From Nitrosopumilales archaeon (lineage in GTDB: Archaea; Thermoproteota; Nitrososphaeria; Nitrososphaerales; Nitrosopumilaceae): a DNA stretch of 57,088 nucleotides. The stretch is from the NCBI GenBank assembly GCA_900299125.1, contig OMIR01000032.1, forward strand, positions 1 to 57,088, given 5' to 3'. The notes below the pieces were generated by a model, which saw nothing but the letters and a program-made list of their open reading frames with translations, was not told the origin of the DNA and did not search any database. This document shows, piece by piece, positions 17,435 through 26,004 of the stretch. The translations under genes were made by a program, and so were the position numbers. The stretch's first letter is position 1, and each line of letters opens with the position of its first letter.

Positions 17435-18703
17435 GTGAATATAACAGAAAAAATACTTGCACGAGCGTCTGGGAAAACAAGCGTGGCTCCAGATGATATA
17501 ATATTTGCAAATGTCGATAAAGCCATGATTCATGATGTGTCCGGTCCAGGCGTAATCAAAGTGTTTGAGAAACTTCAAAAACAAGGAATCTCGACTGATA
17601 AACTCTGGAATTCATCAAAAGTATGGGTTGCAGAAGATCATTTTGTTCCTTCAGCAGAAAAAATCTCCGCGGAAAATATTGTCAAATTAACCAAGTTCAC
17701 TAAACAATATGGAATTGAAAAGCATTTCAAGTATGGAATGGGACAATATGGAATATGCCATACTCTCTCACATGAAGAGGCCATGGTTTTACCTGGTGAA
17801 GTCTATGTTGGAGGAGATTCACACACTAACACGACTGGAGCCCTAGGTGCTTTTGCTTGTGGTTTGGGTCATACTGATGTCGCGTATGTTTTGTTAAATG
17901 GTAGAATCTGGTTTAAAGTTCCCGAAACACTATACTTCAAGTTAAATGGTAAATTACCGGAACATATGATGGCAAAAGATTTGATTCTAAAGATTATTGG
18001 GGATATTGGAACAGAAGGAGCCGCTTATTATGCAATGCAGTTTGGTGGTAGCGGTGTTTCAGCAATGTCTGTTGAATCAAGATTAACTCTGTGCAATATG
18101 ACTACAGAAGCTGGTGCCAAAAATGGAATCATTGAGCCTGACCAAAAAGTCTTTGATTATTTGGCACAACGTGGAGCAGCAAATTATACTCCTGTTTACG
18201 GTGATACTGATGCACAATATGCTAAAGTTCATGAGTATGAGGCATCTGAACTTGAGCCAACTATCGCAAAACCATACTCACCTGAAAACATCACAACTGT
18301 TCGAGACATAGCTGGCATTGAACTAGATAAATCATACATTGGATCTTGTACGGGTGCAAAATACGAAGACCTTGAAGCAGCTGCAAAAATCCTCAAAGGA
18401 AGAACCGTAAAGATTAGAACTGAGGTACTCCCAGCTGCAATTTCGATATACAAAAGAGCTATGGAAAATGGTTTGATCAAAATATTTCTAGATGCGGGCG
18501 TAACTGTAGGACCGCCAACATGCGGTGCGTGTTGTGGTGCACACATGGGTGTTTTAGCCAAAGATGAAATTTGCATAAGTACAACTAATAGAAATTTTCC
18601 AGGAAGAATGGGACATGTTGAATCTCAAACTTATTTGGCATCTCCACTTGTAGCTGCGGCCTCTGCAGTAACTGGCAAAATAACTGATCCGCGTGATGTG
18701 TGA
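17435..18703 (+). CDS. 3-isopropylmalate dehydratase / homoaconitase family large subunit, archaeal type
   Basis: Aconitase-superfamily large subunit of 422 aa, the length of the archaeal/short LeuC branch. Iron-sulfur cysteines are visible in G-S-C-T-G (near residue 304) and P-T-C-G-A-C-C (near residue 365). The S-H-T-N-T-T-G segment near residue 131 is a family signature. The start is GTG 17435, with a TATA-like box 28 nt upstream. It is paired with the small subunit that overlaps its stop. The substrate could be isopropylmalate, homocitrate/citrate-type acids or methylcitrate; the sequence does not decide. Confidence 0.88.
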   Translation: MNITEKILARASGKTSVAPDDIIFANVDKAMIHDVSGPGVIKVFEKLQKQGISTDKLWNSSKVWVAEDHFVPSAEKISAENIVKLTKFTKQYGIEKHFKYGMGQYGICHTLSHEEAMVLPGEVYVGGDSHTNTTGALGAFACGLGHTDVAYVLLNGRIWFKVPETLYFKLNGKLPEHMMAKDLILKIIGDIGTEGAAYYAMQFGGSGVSAMSVESRLTLCNMTTEAGAKNGIIEPDQKVFDYLAQRGAANYTPVYGDTDAQYAKVHEYEASELEPTIAKPYSPENITTVRDIAGIELDKSYIGSCTGAKYEDLEAAAKILKGRTVKIRTEVLPAAISIYKRAMENGLIKIFLDAGVTVGPPTCGACCGAHMGVLAKDEICISTTNRNFPGRMGHVESQTYLASPLVAAASAVTGKITDPRDV

Positions 18704-19185
18704 TGGGTAAAGTAATCAAATACGAAAAAGATAACATCGACACAGATGTAATTTTGCCAGGACAATATCTAAAATTACATGATTATGATGAAATTGCAAA
18801 ACATGCCATGGAGGGAATTGATCCTAACTTTCGCTCCAAAGTACAAAAAGGAGATTTCTTGGTTGCAGGTCGTAACTTTGGCTGTGGTTCGTCCAGAGAA
18901 CACGCACCAATTGCACTGAGTCAATGTGGAATAAAGGGTGTGATCGCAGTAACTTTTGCCAGAATATTTTACAGAAATGCAGTAGACGGTGGATTCTTAC
19001 TTCCAATCGAAGTTGATGACGAAACCTACAAGAAAATTTCCGACGGAGATGAAATTGAAGTAGATATAACAAAAAATCAGATCAAGAATTTAACAAAAAA
19101 CCAAACATATGCCATGAAACCATTTTCAAATATCGTGGCAAAAATAATTGAGGCTGGCGGTCTCTTCAAATACAAACCTGATTAA
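18703..19185 (+). CDS. 3-isopropylmalate dehydratase / homoaconitase family small subunit, archaeal type
   Basis: 160-aa swivel domain that completes the active site of the upstream large subunit. N-I-D-T-D-V-I-L-P-G-Q-Y-L and G-C-G-S-S-R-E-H are the diagnostic motifs. The substrate-recognition loop reads Y-L-K-L. From memory, archaeal homoaconitases carry Y-L-R-T and archaeal isopropylmalate isomerases Y-L-V-Y here, so the loop matches neither and the substrate stays open. The ATG overlaps the upstream stop (TGATG). Confidence 0.87.
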   Translation: MGKVIKYEKDNIDTDVILPGQYLKLHDYDEIAKHAMEGIDPNFRSKVQKGDFLVAGRNFGCGSSREHAPIALSQCGIKGVIAVTFARIFYRNAVDGGFLLPIEVDDETYKKISDGDEIEVDITKNQIKNLTKNQTYAMKPFSNIVAKIIEAGGLFKYKPD

Positions 19186-19220
19186 TTTACAATTTTATAC
19201 CTAATTGTACTGATTAAATT

Positions 19221-20627
19221 ATGGCAAAGACGCTTTTTGAGAAAATCTGGGATTCGCATAAAGTATCTGAAATCAATGGTAGGTCTCTAATCTATGTTGA
19301 TAGGCATTTGGTGCATGAGGTAACTTCTCCTCAGGCATTTGATGGACTTAGAATGAATAAACGAAACGTCCGTAGAAAAGACCTTACCTTTGCTACTATG
19401 GATCATAACGTCCCCACGACAAATAGAAAATTACCTATAGTGGATCAAATATCTGAAACACAAATCAAAACACTTGAAAAAAATTGCCACGAATTCGGAA
19501 TACCGCTATTTGGATTAGATTCCCCATATCAAGGAATAGTCCATGTTATAGGACCTGAACTTGGTATCACTTTGCCTGGAACAACAATTGTATGTGGGGA
19601 TTCTCATACTTCTACACACGGTGCCTTTGGCGCATTTGCACTAGGAATTGGCACATCTGATGTGGAACATGTTTTGGCAACTCAATGCATTGTTTTGGAT
19701 AAACCAAAGACCTATGAAATTAGAGTGGATGGAAAGCGTAAAAACATTCATGCAATCACTGCCAAGGATATCATACTATCTATAATTAAAAAAATTGGAA
19801 CAGCTGGAGGTAATGGGACCGTACTTGAATATCGTGGTCAAGCTATCTCCGATCTATCTATGGATGAACGTATGACTATATGCAATATGTCAATTGAGGG
19901 TGGTGCGCGTGCAGGATTAGTAGCGCCTGATGCAAAAACATTTGATTATCTTAGAGGTAGACAATATACCCCAAAAAATTATGATGATCTAGTAGAAAAA
20001 TGGAAACAAACACTAAAAACCGACATTGGCGCAAAATTCGACAAATCATTTGTTATTGATGCCGAACAAATTGTTCCTCAAGTAAGTTGGGGAACAAATC
20101 CGGCCATGACTGCAGATGTAACTGAATCAATACCTGATCCATCTGAATTTGCAAAAGGTGACTCCAGTCAAGAAATTGCAGCGAAAAATGCATTACAATA
20201 CATGGATCTTAAACCCGGAACTCCGATGACTGATATCAGAATTGACCGAGTTTTTATTGGTTCATGTACAAATGCTAGGTTGCAAGACTTGATAGAAGCC
20301 GCCAGTATAATCAAGGGTAGAAAAGTTTCATCAAATGTGCGTGCCATGGTTGTACCGGGTTCTCAACAAGTAAAAATGAAAGCTGAGCAAATGGGACTGG
20401 ACAAAATTTTCCAAGAAGCTAATTTTGAATGGAGGGAATCAGGATGTAGCATGTGTTTAGGAATGAATCCTGATATTCTTGCAAGAGGAGAGCGATGCGC
20501 TAGCACATCAAATAGAAACTTTGAAGGGCGACAAGGAGCTGGCGGAAGAACACATTTAGTTAGCCCAATCATGGCAGCAGCTGCAGCTATAGCGGGACAT
20601 TTTATTGATGTTCGGGAATGGATCTAA
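19221..20627 (+). CDS. leuC: 3-isopropylmalate dehydratase large subunit, bacterial type
   Basis: Catalyses isomerisation of 2- to 3-isopropylmalate in leucine biosynthesis. The 468-aa length is that of the bacterial LeuC branch, clearly longer than the 422-aa paralog just upstream. Iron-sulfur cysteines are in G-S-C-T-N (near residue 348) and S-G-C-S-M-C-L-G (near residue 410). M-D-H-N-V-P-T near residue 59 is a LeuC signature. It starts at ATG 19221 after a 35-nt gap that could hold its own promoter. Confidence 0.92.
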   Translation: MAKTLFEKIWDSHKVSEINGRSLIYVDRHLVHEVTSPQAFDGLRMNKRNVRRKDLTFATMDHNVPTTNRKLPIVDQISETQIKTLEKNCHEFGIPLFGLDSPYQGIVHVIGPELGITLPGTTIVCGDSHTSTHGAFGAFALGIGTSDVEHVLATQCIVLDKPKTYEIRVDGKRKNIHAITAKDIILSIIKKIGTAGGNGTVLEYRGQAISDLSMDERMTICNMSIEGGARAGLVAPDAKTFDYLRGRQYTPKNYDDLVEKWKQTLKTDIGAKFDKSFVIDAEQIVPQVSWGTNPAMTADVTESIPDPSEFAKGDSSQEIAAKNALQYMDLKPGTPMTDIRIDRVFIGSCTNARLQDLIEAASIIKGRKVSSNVRAMVVPGSQQVKMKAEQMGLDKIFQEANFEWRESGCSMCLGMNPDILARGERCASTSNRNFEGRQGAGGRTHLVSPIMAAAAAIAGHFIDVREWI

Positions 20628-21200
20628 TTGGAAAAACTGATCACTGTCTCTAGTATTGTTACACCACTGGATAAACCTAATGTCGATACTGATCAAATTG
20701 TACCAAAACAATTTCTCAAGTTAATACAAAAAACAGGATTTGGAAATTATCTATTTTTTGATTGGCGCTTTGATCAAAATAACAAACCAAGAAAAGATTT
20801 TGTGTTAAATAACTCCAAATATTCATCATCTAAAATTTTGATTAGTGGTGATAACTTTGGGTGTGGTTCTAGTAGAGAACATGCTGCTTGGGCAATCAAG
20901 GATTATGGTTTTGATGTTGTAATTGCTCCTTCATTTGCAGATATTTTTTATAATAATTGTTTCAAAAATGGAATTCTTCCAATTTCTCTTTCAAAAGATA
21001 TTGTGGATGAATTGATGAACACTCAATCTTTGGTAAGTGTAGATCTCTCATCACAAACAATACGATATGACTCAAAATTGATTCATTTTGACATTGATGA
21101 ATCTAGAAAGAAAACATTAATGGAAGGTTTAGACGATATTGCGATAACTCTTCAACACGAAGATGAAATCACTTTATTTGAAAAAAATCACCCTCTTTAA
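20628..21200 (+). CDS. leuD: 3-isopropylmalate dehydratase small subunit, bacterial type
   Basis: 190-aa partner of the bacterial-type LeuC. The N-V-D-T-D-Q-I-V-P-K-Q-F-L-K motif followed by T-G-F-G-N-Y-L-F-F-D-W-R-F is the typical bacterial LeuD opening. G-C-G-S-S-R-E-H-A-A-W lies near residue 77. The start is TTG 20628, immediately after the leuC stop. Its C-terminus overlaps the end of the convergent nucleotidyltransferase by 4 nt. Confidence 0.92.
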   Translation: MEKLITVSSIVTPLDKPNVDTDQIVPKQFLKLIQKTGFGNYLFFDWRFDQNNKPRKDFVLNNSKYSSSKILISGDNFGCGSSREHAAWAIKDYGFDVVIAPSFADIFYNNCFKNGILPISLSKDIVDELMNTQSLVSVDLSSQTIRYDSKLIHFDIDESRKKTLMEGLDDIAITLQHEDEITLFEKNHPL

Positions 21201-21904
21201 TTAATTGAATTAATTATTGTTTTAACTTCTTTAGATTTTCTTTCCAAAATATTAGGTGATTCTACATCAACCCAGGGAATTCTTCCAATATCAAAAGAGG
21301 ATACTTGTCCTTTTTTTGATAATTCTTGTAAAATATCAAATGATAAATTGAGAACCTTATTTGATTTTGTTTTTACAATGTCTATAATTTTATTCGACAG
21401 TATGTAGATTCCTGTGCATTCACAATCATTCATTTTAATAGTTGGTTTTTCAATAAATTGGTTGATTATTCCATCATTTACTTTGGCAAAACCAGTTTCT
21501 TCTTTGCGCAAATCTCTTGTCGCAATACATGCCAAGCTATTTTTTTTTCTAAATTGGTTGAACATTTTTTTTAAATCTAGTGCACAAAGATTGTCAGCAA
21601 ACCACAAAACGAATGGTTCTTTTTTTATTATATCTGCGACATAAATTAAATCTCCTGCAGTGCCATTTCCAGAATCTTGAACGAATCGAATTTTTGAATT
21701 TTCAAAGTAATTTCTTATCTGTCCTCCAAATCCTTTAAGGTCACAGACTACAATTATTTCAGATATAATGTCAAACTTGGAAAGATGTTTAATTATGTGA
21801 AAAATTAGCGGTTTTCCGTGAACTGGAATCATAGCTTTTGGAAAGTAATCAGTAAAAGGTCTAGCACGCGTTCCTTTACCGCCTGCTAAGATTACTGCTT
21901 TCAA
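21197..21904 (-). CDS. Sugar-phosphate nucleotidyltransferase
   Basis: 236-aa nucleotidyltransferase-fold enzyme that would activate a sugar phosphate with an NTP for glycan, S-layer or lipid head-group synthesis. The signature G-G-K-G-T-R-A-R-P-F-T is at residues 8-18 and is followed by F-P-K-A-M-I-P. The frame is open upstream, but TTG 21904 begins right after the S9 stop and places the strand-loop motif at the N-terminus as usual. Substrate unknown. Unusually, it forms the tail of a ribosomal-protein operon. Confidence 0.82.
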   Translation of the reverse strand: MKAVILAGGKGTRARPFTDYFPKAMIPVHGKPLIFHIIKHLSKFDIISEIIVVCDLKGFGGQIRNYFENSKIRFVQDSGNGTAGDLIYVADIIKKEPFVLWFADNLCALDLKKMFNQFRKKNSLACIATRDLRKEETGFAKVNDGIINQFIEKPTIKMNDCECTGIYILSNKIIDIVKTKSNKVLNLSFDILQELSKKGQVSSFDIGRIPWVDVESPNILERKSKEVKTIINSIN

Positions 21905-21905
21905 T

Positions 21906-22352
21906 CTACCTGTATGATTTTTGTTTTCTTCTTCTTGCGCCAGGTCCACCAAACTTCTTTGGTTCTTTTCTTCTGGCATCTCCACTAAGTAGGTGTTTAT
22001 CAAAATCGTTTAGTCTTTTTCTTAGATCTGTTCTAGTCTGCTTTGGAAATGGGTGCTCTCTTGGCTCTTTTTTGGATTTTGTCCAACCTGTTAATGCTCG
22101 AGAAATTGCAGTAGCTGCTGCATATGATTGACCCATAAATCCACCGCCTTTGACTCTAACTGAAATATCAACCTTAGATCTAAGGTCGCCTGCGATTTCT
22201 AAAGGTGATAAAATCACTTCACGTGCTGATTCTTGATTTATCATCTCTGCTGGGACGTTGTTAATTCTAACTCGACCAGAACCCTTTGCTATGTATACAT
22301 GAGCGCGAGATGTCTTTCTAGTTGCAAAATAAATTTCCGTCTTTGGAGTCAA
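21906..22352 (-). CDS. rps9: 30S ribosomal protein S9 (uS9)
   Basis: 148-aa small-subunit protein whose C-terminal tail reaches the P-site tRNA. The tail ends in K-S-Y-R, the universally conserved terminus, preceded by a basic A-R-R-R-K-Q stretch. G-G-G-F-M-G-Q near residue 70 is the family core. The start overlaps L13 by 4 nt. Order L18e-L13-S9 after rpoD is the archaeal standard. Confidence 0.95.
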   Translation of the reverse strand: MTPKTEIYFATRKTSRAHVYIAKGSGRVRINNVPAEMINQESAREVILSPLEIAGDLRSKVDISVRVKGGGFMGQSYAAATAISRALTGWTKSKKEPREHPFPKQTRTDLRKRLNDFDKHLLSGDARRKEPKKFGGPGARRRKQKSYR

Positions 22353-22792
22353 TTATTCCATCCTACTTCTTTTGCCAAGTCGGACATACTAGTATAGTTT
22401 GCTAATGGCCTAGTTATCTTTGCAGAGTCAAAGCTTGTCTTTTTTGTAGTACCAATTCCGCTTGGTACGCCTACATATGTTCTGAGTCTTCGCAAGGCTT
22501 CACTTCCTGATGGTTTTTTCCTTGGAAGCATCCCCCTAATCATTCTTGCAATGATTGTATCTGGTCTGCGTGGGTGGTATGGTCCGTGTTCTGGATGTAA
22601 AATGCTGGAAATTCCGAGGAAATTTTTATAATTTTGAATGATGTTTCTTCTGTTGCCACTAATCAGAATTTTTTCACAATTAATAATTGTCACATGATTT
22701 CCCTGCAAAAGAAGTTTTGCTACATTTGACGATAATCTTCCTGCTAAAAGATTGGTTCCATCAACTACTACGTTTTGTGTTTGCTCAGCCAA
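22349..22792 (-). CDS. rpl13: 50S ribosomal protein L13 (uL13)
   Basis: 147-aa early-assembly protein of the large subunit. The opening V-V-D-G-T-N-L-L-A-G-R-L, the H-G-P-Y-H-P-R-R-P segment near residue 69 and M-I-R-G-M-L-P-R-K near residue 84 are typical of archaeal L13/L13a. It overlaps both neighbours by a few nucleotides, which indicates translational coupling. Confidence 0.95.
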   Translation of the reverse strand: MAEQTQNVVVDGTNLLAGRLSSNVAKLLLQGNHVTIINCEKILISGNRRNIIQNYKNFLGISSILHPEHGPYHPRRPDTIIARMIRGMLPRKKPSGSEALRRLRTYVGVPSGIGTTKKTSFDSAKITRPLANYTSMSDLAKEVGWNN

Positions 22793-23132
22793 TTATTCGT
22801 ACTCCTTTTCCAGTTGGAAATTTAGATATCAAATCTGAATATGAGATAATTTTACCGCCAGCACCTTTGATTTTCTTGGCAGCTGCAGTGGATATTGCAA
22901 ATGAGCACAAAGTTACCTTGTGAGAAATATTTCCAGTTCCAAGGACTTTACCTGGAACTATGATTACCTCATTATCTAATGTTACTTGATTAATTTTGGT
23001 GACGTTGACTAGTCTTTTAGCTATCTTTGGTTTTAGTGCCATTTCTGCAAGCTCTGCCCAAATTGGAGCCTTGTTTTTTGTTGACGCGGTCTTTAAGTCT
23101 TTAACCATTAAATGCACTAGCTGATTAGTCAT
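22785..23132 (-). CDS. rpl18e: 50S ribosomal protein L18e (eL18)
   Basis: 115-aa archaeal/eukaryotic-specific large-subunit protein related to L15. V-P-G-K-V-L-G-T-G near residue 59 and the A-A-A-K-K-I-K-G-A-G-G segment near residue 83 are typical. It is located between rpoD and L13, as in most archaea. The ATG at 23132 is the first start after the rpoD gene. Confidence 0.93.
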   Translation of the reverse strand: MTNQLVHLMVKDLKTASTKNKAPIWAELAEMALKPKIAKRLVNVTKINQVTLDNEVIIVPGKVLGTGNISHKVTLCSFAISTAAAKKIKGAGGKIISYSDLISKFPTGKGVRIIG

Positions 23133-23170
23133 AGATATTGCGCTTTAAGAACCCAAATATAATGTTATGA

Positions 23171-23836
23171 TTAGGCTTTTAGCTCTGAAATAACTTGCTT
23201 GAACTCTTCAAGTCTATTGGCAAGCTCATCTACACCTGCAGTTACTATTTGTTCTGGGGATAGTGCACCAGTACTCTCTATTGTTAGAATAAATTCATCA
23301 GGTTTGTCAGTGTGTGTTAAAACTGAGACGTTCGAGGAATTCCATTTTGCATGTGTTGTACCACGTCCTAATCTTGCATACGCTTCAAGTTTGACCTTTT
23401 GACCAGGAGCTATCTGGACAATTGGAACTTTATCTGATACTGGTTTCACTGTTTGATCCTCTGAGCTTAATTCTGACGATATGATTGTTCTTGTTGTATC
23501 TGTGTCTCCAGAATCGATTACTAACATCACTCTACAATTTGAACATCCTGCTTGACTCTTACAAGAACACAAATGTGGTTCTGAAAATCTCTTCAAATCT
23601 GTCTTTATGGGTATTAGTCCCAATCTGTGAGCTAAACCTTCATCAGACATTACGGATGAATTATCAATGACATCTACAGTGTCAATAGCAAATACTGGAA
23701 CCCCGTTCAAACAAATACGTCTTAGTGCATTAGCGTATTGGAGGGCTACGCCTTTAAGTTTGACAGAAATTCGGTTTTTATCTTGTGAAATTATCTCTAA
23801 AGAAGGCAATTTGAAAAAATTTTTCCAAGTCCACAT
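23171..23836 (-). CDS. rpoD: DNA-directed RNA polymerase subunit D
   Basis: Archaeal counterpart of Rpb3/alpha that nucleates RNA polymerase assembly. The 221-aa product has the A-L-Q-Y-A-N-A-L-R-R-I-C dimerisation motif near residue 31. Cysteines 90, 92, 98 and 101 form a C-x-C-x5-C-x2-C loop like the zinc loop of Rpb3. A separate ferredoxin-like Fe-S domain, present in some archaeal D subunits, seems absent. ATG 23836 has a TATA-like box about 29 nt upstream. TTG 23809 (M-P-S-L-E-I) is an alternative start that matches usual D-subunit N-termini. Confidence 0.93.
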   Translation of the reverse strand: MWTWKNFFKLPSLEIISQDKNRISVKLKGVALQYANALRRICLNGVPVFAIDTVDVIDNSSVMSDEGLAHRLGLIPIKTDLKRFSEPHLCSCKSQAGCSNCRVMLVIDSGDTDTTRTIISSELSSEDQTVKPVSDKVPIVQIAPGQKVKLEAYARLGRGTTHAKWNSSNVSVLTHTDKPDEFILTIESTGALSPEQIVTAGVDELANRLEEFKQVISELKA

Positions 23837-23903
23837 AAAAATCTAGCGTGGGTTTTGAGCCTTATTTGACAGAGATAAATACCAATATTTGATAAACCAA
23901 CCC
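23837..23903. promoter_or_regulatory. Shared divergent promoter region for rpoD and SBDS-exosome operons
   Basis: A 67-bp gap separates the two operons. A rightward TATA-like GATAAATA at 23874-23881 lies about 27 nt upstream of ATG 23904. A leftward CAAATAAG (complement of about 23861-23868) lies about 29 nt from ATG 23836. The boxes are close enough that initiation in one direction could interfere with the other. Confidence 0.5.
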
Positions 23904-24590
23904 ATGACTGATGTAACGGTAATCCGACATTCTGTCGCCGGAGAGAAGTTTGAGATCCTAGTCAAGCCAGATCCAGCTTTGGAATACAAACTAGGTAAAA
24001 GAAAAGACATATCCACTATTTTGGTATCTGATGAAGTTTATACTGACTCCAATAAAGGAACTAGGGCGTCAACTGAAAAACTACTCAAATCATTCAAAAC
24101 TCAGGACGTTAATGCCATTATGGAAATTATATTAAAAAAAGGCGAACTAAATCTTACCACTGATCAGAGGCGCAAAATGGTCTCTGAAAAAAGAAAACAA
24201 ATCGTTGAATTTATTGCAAAGACATTCGTCGATCCTAGATCCCATCTTCCACATCCACCACTCAGAATTGAACAAGCATTAGAGCAAGCCAGAGTCTCAA
24301 TTGATCCTTTCAAAAATACTGAAGAACAATGCAAAGATGTAGTTGAGAGTCTAAGAAGCATAATACCATTAAAATCTGAAAACATGTTGCTAGAAATTTT
24401 GGTTCCAGCACAATATGCCGGTCAGTCTTATGCGGTTCTCAAATCCACTGGAACACTAAAAAAAGAAGAATGGCAAAATAACGGATCACTTAAAGCAATA
24501 CTAGAAATACCTGCGGGGGCAAGGGCAAGCGTGATTGACAGATTAGGTTCTATTACTAAAGGCTCTGCAACAGTGGAGATGGTAAAGTAA
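23904..24590 (+). CDS. Ribosome maturation factor SBDS/Sdo1
   Basis: Archaeal SBDS protein that helps release anti-association factor aIF6 from 60S-like subunits. The product of about 228 aa has the N-terminal SBDS domain (F-E-I-L-V-K-P, then K-R-K-D-I-S-T-I-L-V near residue 33), the central helical domain with H-L-P-H-P-P near residue 112, and a C-terminal ferredoxin-like domain. ATG 23904 is chosen over TTG 23889 because it follows the TATA-like box at leaderless distance. It is the first gene of the exosome superoperon. Confidence 0.92.
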   Translation: MTDVTVIRHSVAGEKFEILVKPDPALEYKLGKRKDISTILVSDEVYTDSNKGTRASTEKLLKSFKTQDVNAIMEIILKKGELNLTTDQRRKMVSEKRKQIVEFIAKTFVDPRSHLPHPPLRIEQALEQARVSIDPFKNTEEQCKDVVESLRSIIPLKSENMLLEILVPAQYAGQSYAVLKSTGTLKKEEWQNNGSLKAILEIPAGARASVIDRLGSITKGSATVEMVK

Positions 24591-25273
24591 TGGATGATAT
24601 CAAAAGAAAATATGTAATTCCTGGAGATGTCATCACAACTGGTCCATTTAGGGCGGAAGAAAATGTTCATTTATTTGGTGACAAAATTATTGCTACAACT
24701 GTTGGGATTTCAGAAATTTTTGATAGTGGTGTTCGTGTAATTCCTCTTACTGGAATGTATATTCCAAGAATTGACGATTTCATCATTGGTATTGTAAAAT
24801 CTCACACATCGTTGTCTTGGGAACTAGACATAAATTCTTGTTATGCTGGTATTCTACCTGCACAGGATGTTTTTGGGAGAGACTTTAATCCAAAAGTTCA
24901 TGATATGACATCAAGGTTAAAGACAGGTGACTTGATTGCGGCACGAGTAGCTAATTCTGAGAGATCTCGTGATCCATTAATTACAATAGCGGACAGGGAC
25001 TTAGGAAAAATTGATGAAGGTGAAATGCTCAAAATATCTCCAAGTAAAGTCCCTAGATTAATTGGAAAACGTGGTTCCATGATTCAAACTATTGAGAGTG
25101 CAACTAAGGCAATTATCACGATTGGTCAAAATGGATATGTCGTGGTGACATCCGAAGAGCCTGATGGATTATTAAAGGCCATTGAAGCAATTAAAATGGT
25201 CGAAGAACAAGCACACGTTCCAAATCTGACTGAAAGGATACAACAAATGTTAGGATCAAATAGTGAACAATAA
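24590..25273 (+). CDS. rrp4: Exosome RNA-binding cap subunit Rrp4
   Basis: 227-aa cap protein that recruits RNA to the exosome ring. The opening V-I-P-G-D-V-I-T-T-G-P is typical of Rrp4. An S1 domain spans about residues 60-140. A KH domain carries L-I-G-K-R-G-S-M-I near residue 157. The ATG overlaps the SBDS stop by one base (TAATG), and the stop overlaps rrp41 in the same way. Confidence 0.93.
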   Translation: MDDIKRKYVIPGDVITTGPFRAEENVHLFGDKIIATTVGISEIFDSGVRVIPLTGMYIPRIDDFIIGIVKSHTSLSWELDINSCYAGILPAQDVFGRDFNPKVHDMTSRLKTGDLIAARVANSERSRDPLITIADRDLGKIDEGEMLKISPSKVPRLIGKRGSMIQTIESATKAIITIGQNGYVVVTSEEPDGLLKAIEAIKMVEEQAHVPNLTERIQQMLGSNSEQ

Positions 25274-26004
25274 TGGGTGTAAAAAAAACAGACATAGTGT
25301 TATTAGATTCAAATGGAATTCGTTGCGACGGTAGAAAAATTAACGAACCTCGTAAAATAATGATTAAAGCAGGCGTACTCAAAAATGCTAACGGTTCAGC
25401 ATACATTGAATTTGGGGAAAATAAAATTTTGGCTGGAGTGTTTGGACCAAGAGATGTTCACCCAAAACATCTTGCAAACACCGATCGTGGAATTTTACGA
25501 TGTAGATATCACATGCAACCGTTTTCGGTAGGTGAAAGAAAAAATCCTGCTCCTTCTAGAAGAGAGATTGAAATTTCCAAAGTTATCAAGGAGGCATTAG
25601 AACCTGCACTTATGTTGGAGAATTTTCCACGAACTGTAGTTGACGTATTTATAGAAATACTTCAAGCAGACGGTGGTTCTAGATGTGCAGCACTAGATGC
25701 CGCAGCTGTTGCTTTAGCAGATGCTGGAATTCCTATGAGGGATATGGTATCTGCATGTGCTGCTGGCAAAGTAGCTGATACTATTGTTCTTGATATCAAT
25801 AATGAGGAAGATCAGGAAGGTCAAGCTGACATGCCTGTAGCTTACATGCCAAACTTGGGTAAGGTAACACTAATTCAGCTTGATGGCGTACTGACTCCAC
25901 AAGAATATGAAAAATGCGTTAATACCGCACTCGAAGGTTGCAAAATCGTATATGATTATCAGAAAAAAGCATTACAAGAAAAATTCTTTGGTGATTCAGA
26001 ATGA
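25273..26004 (+). CDS. rrp41: Exosome 3'-5' phosphorolytic subunit Rrp41
   Basis: Catalytic RNase PH-fold subunit that forms a hexameric ring with Rrp42 and degrades or tails RNA. The 243-aa protein has the R-C-D-G-R-K opening and the phosphate/RNA-binding G-G-S-R-C-A-A-L-D segment near residue 136. The acidic Q-A-D-M-P-V-A segment near residue 187 contains the expected catalytic aspartate. It overlaps rrp42 by 4 nt, so the ring subunits should be made in balance. Confidence 0.94.
   Translation: MGVKKTDIVLLDSNGIRCDGRKINEPRKIMIKAGVLKNANGSAYIEFGENKILAGVFGPRDVHPKHLANTDRGILRCRYHMQPFSVGERKNPAPSRREIEISKVIKEALEPALMLENFPRTVVDVFIEILQADGGSRCAALDAAAVALADAGIPMRDMVSACAAGKVADTIVLDINNEEDQEGQADMPVAYMPNLGKVTLIQLDGVLTPQEYEKCVNTALEGCKIVYDYQKKALQEKFFGDSE

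Noticed and set aside
17362-17526. N-terminal extension of CofE
   Set aside because: It overlaps the divergent dehydratase gene and adds residues not found in CofE proteins; ATG 17361 gives the normal N-terminus.
21905-22003. N-terminal extension of the sugar nucleotidyltransferase
   Set aside because: It overlaps S9; TTG 21904 places the G-G-x-G-T-R loop at the usual distance from the start.
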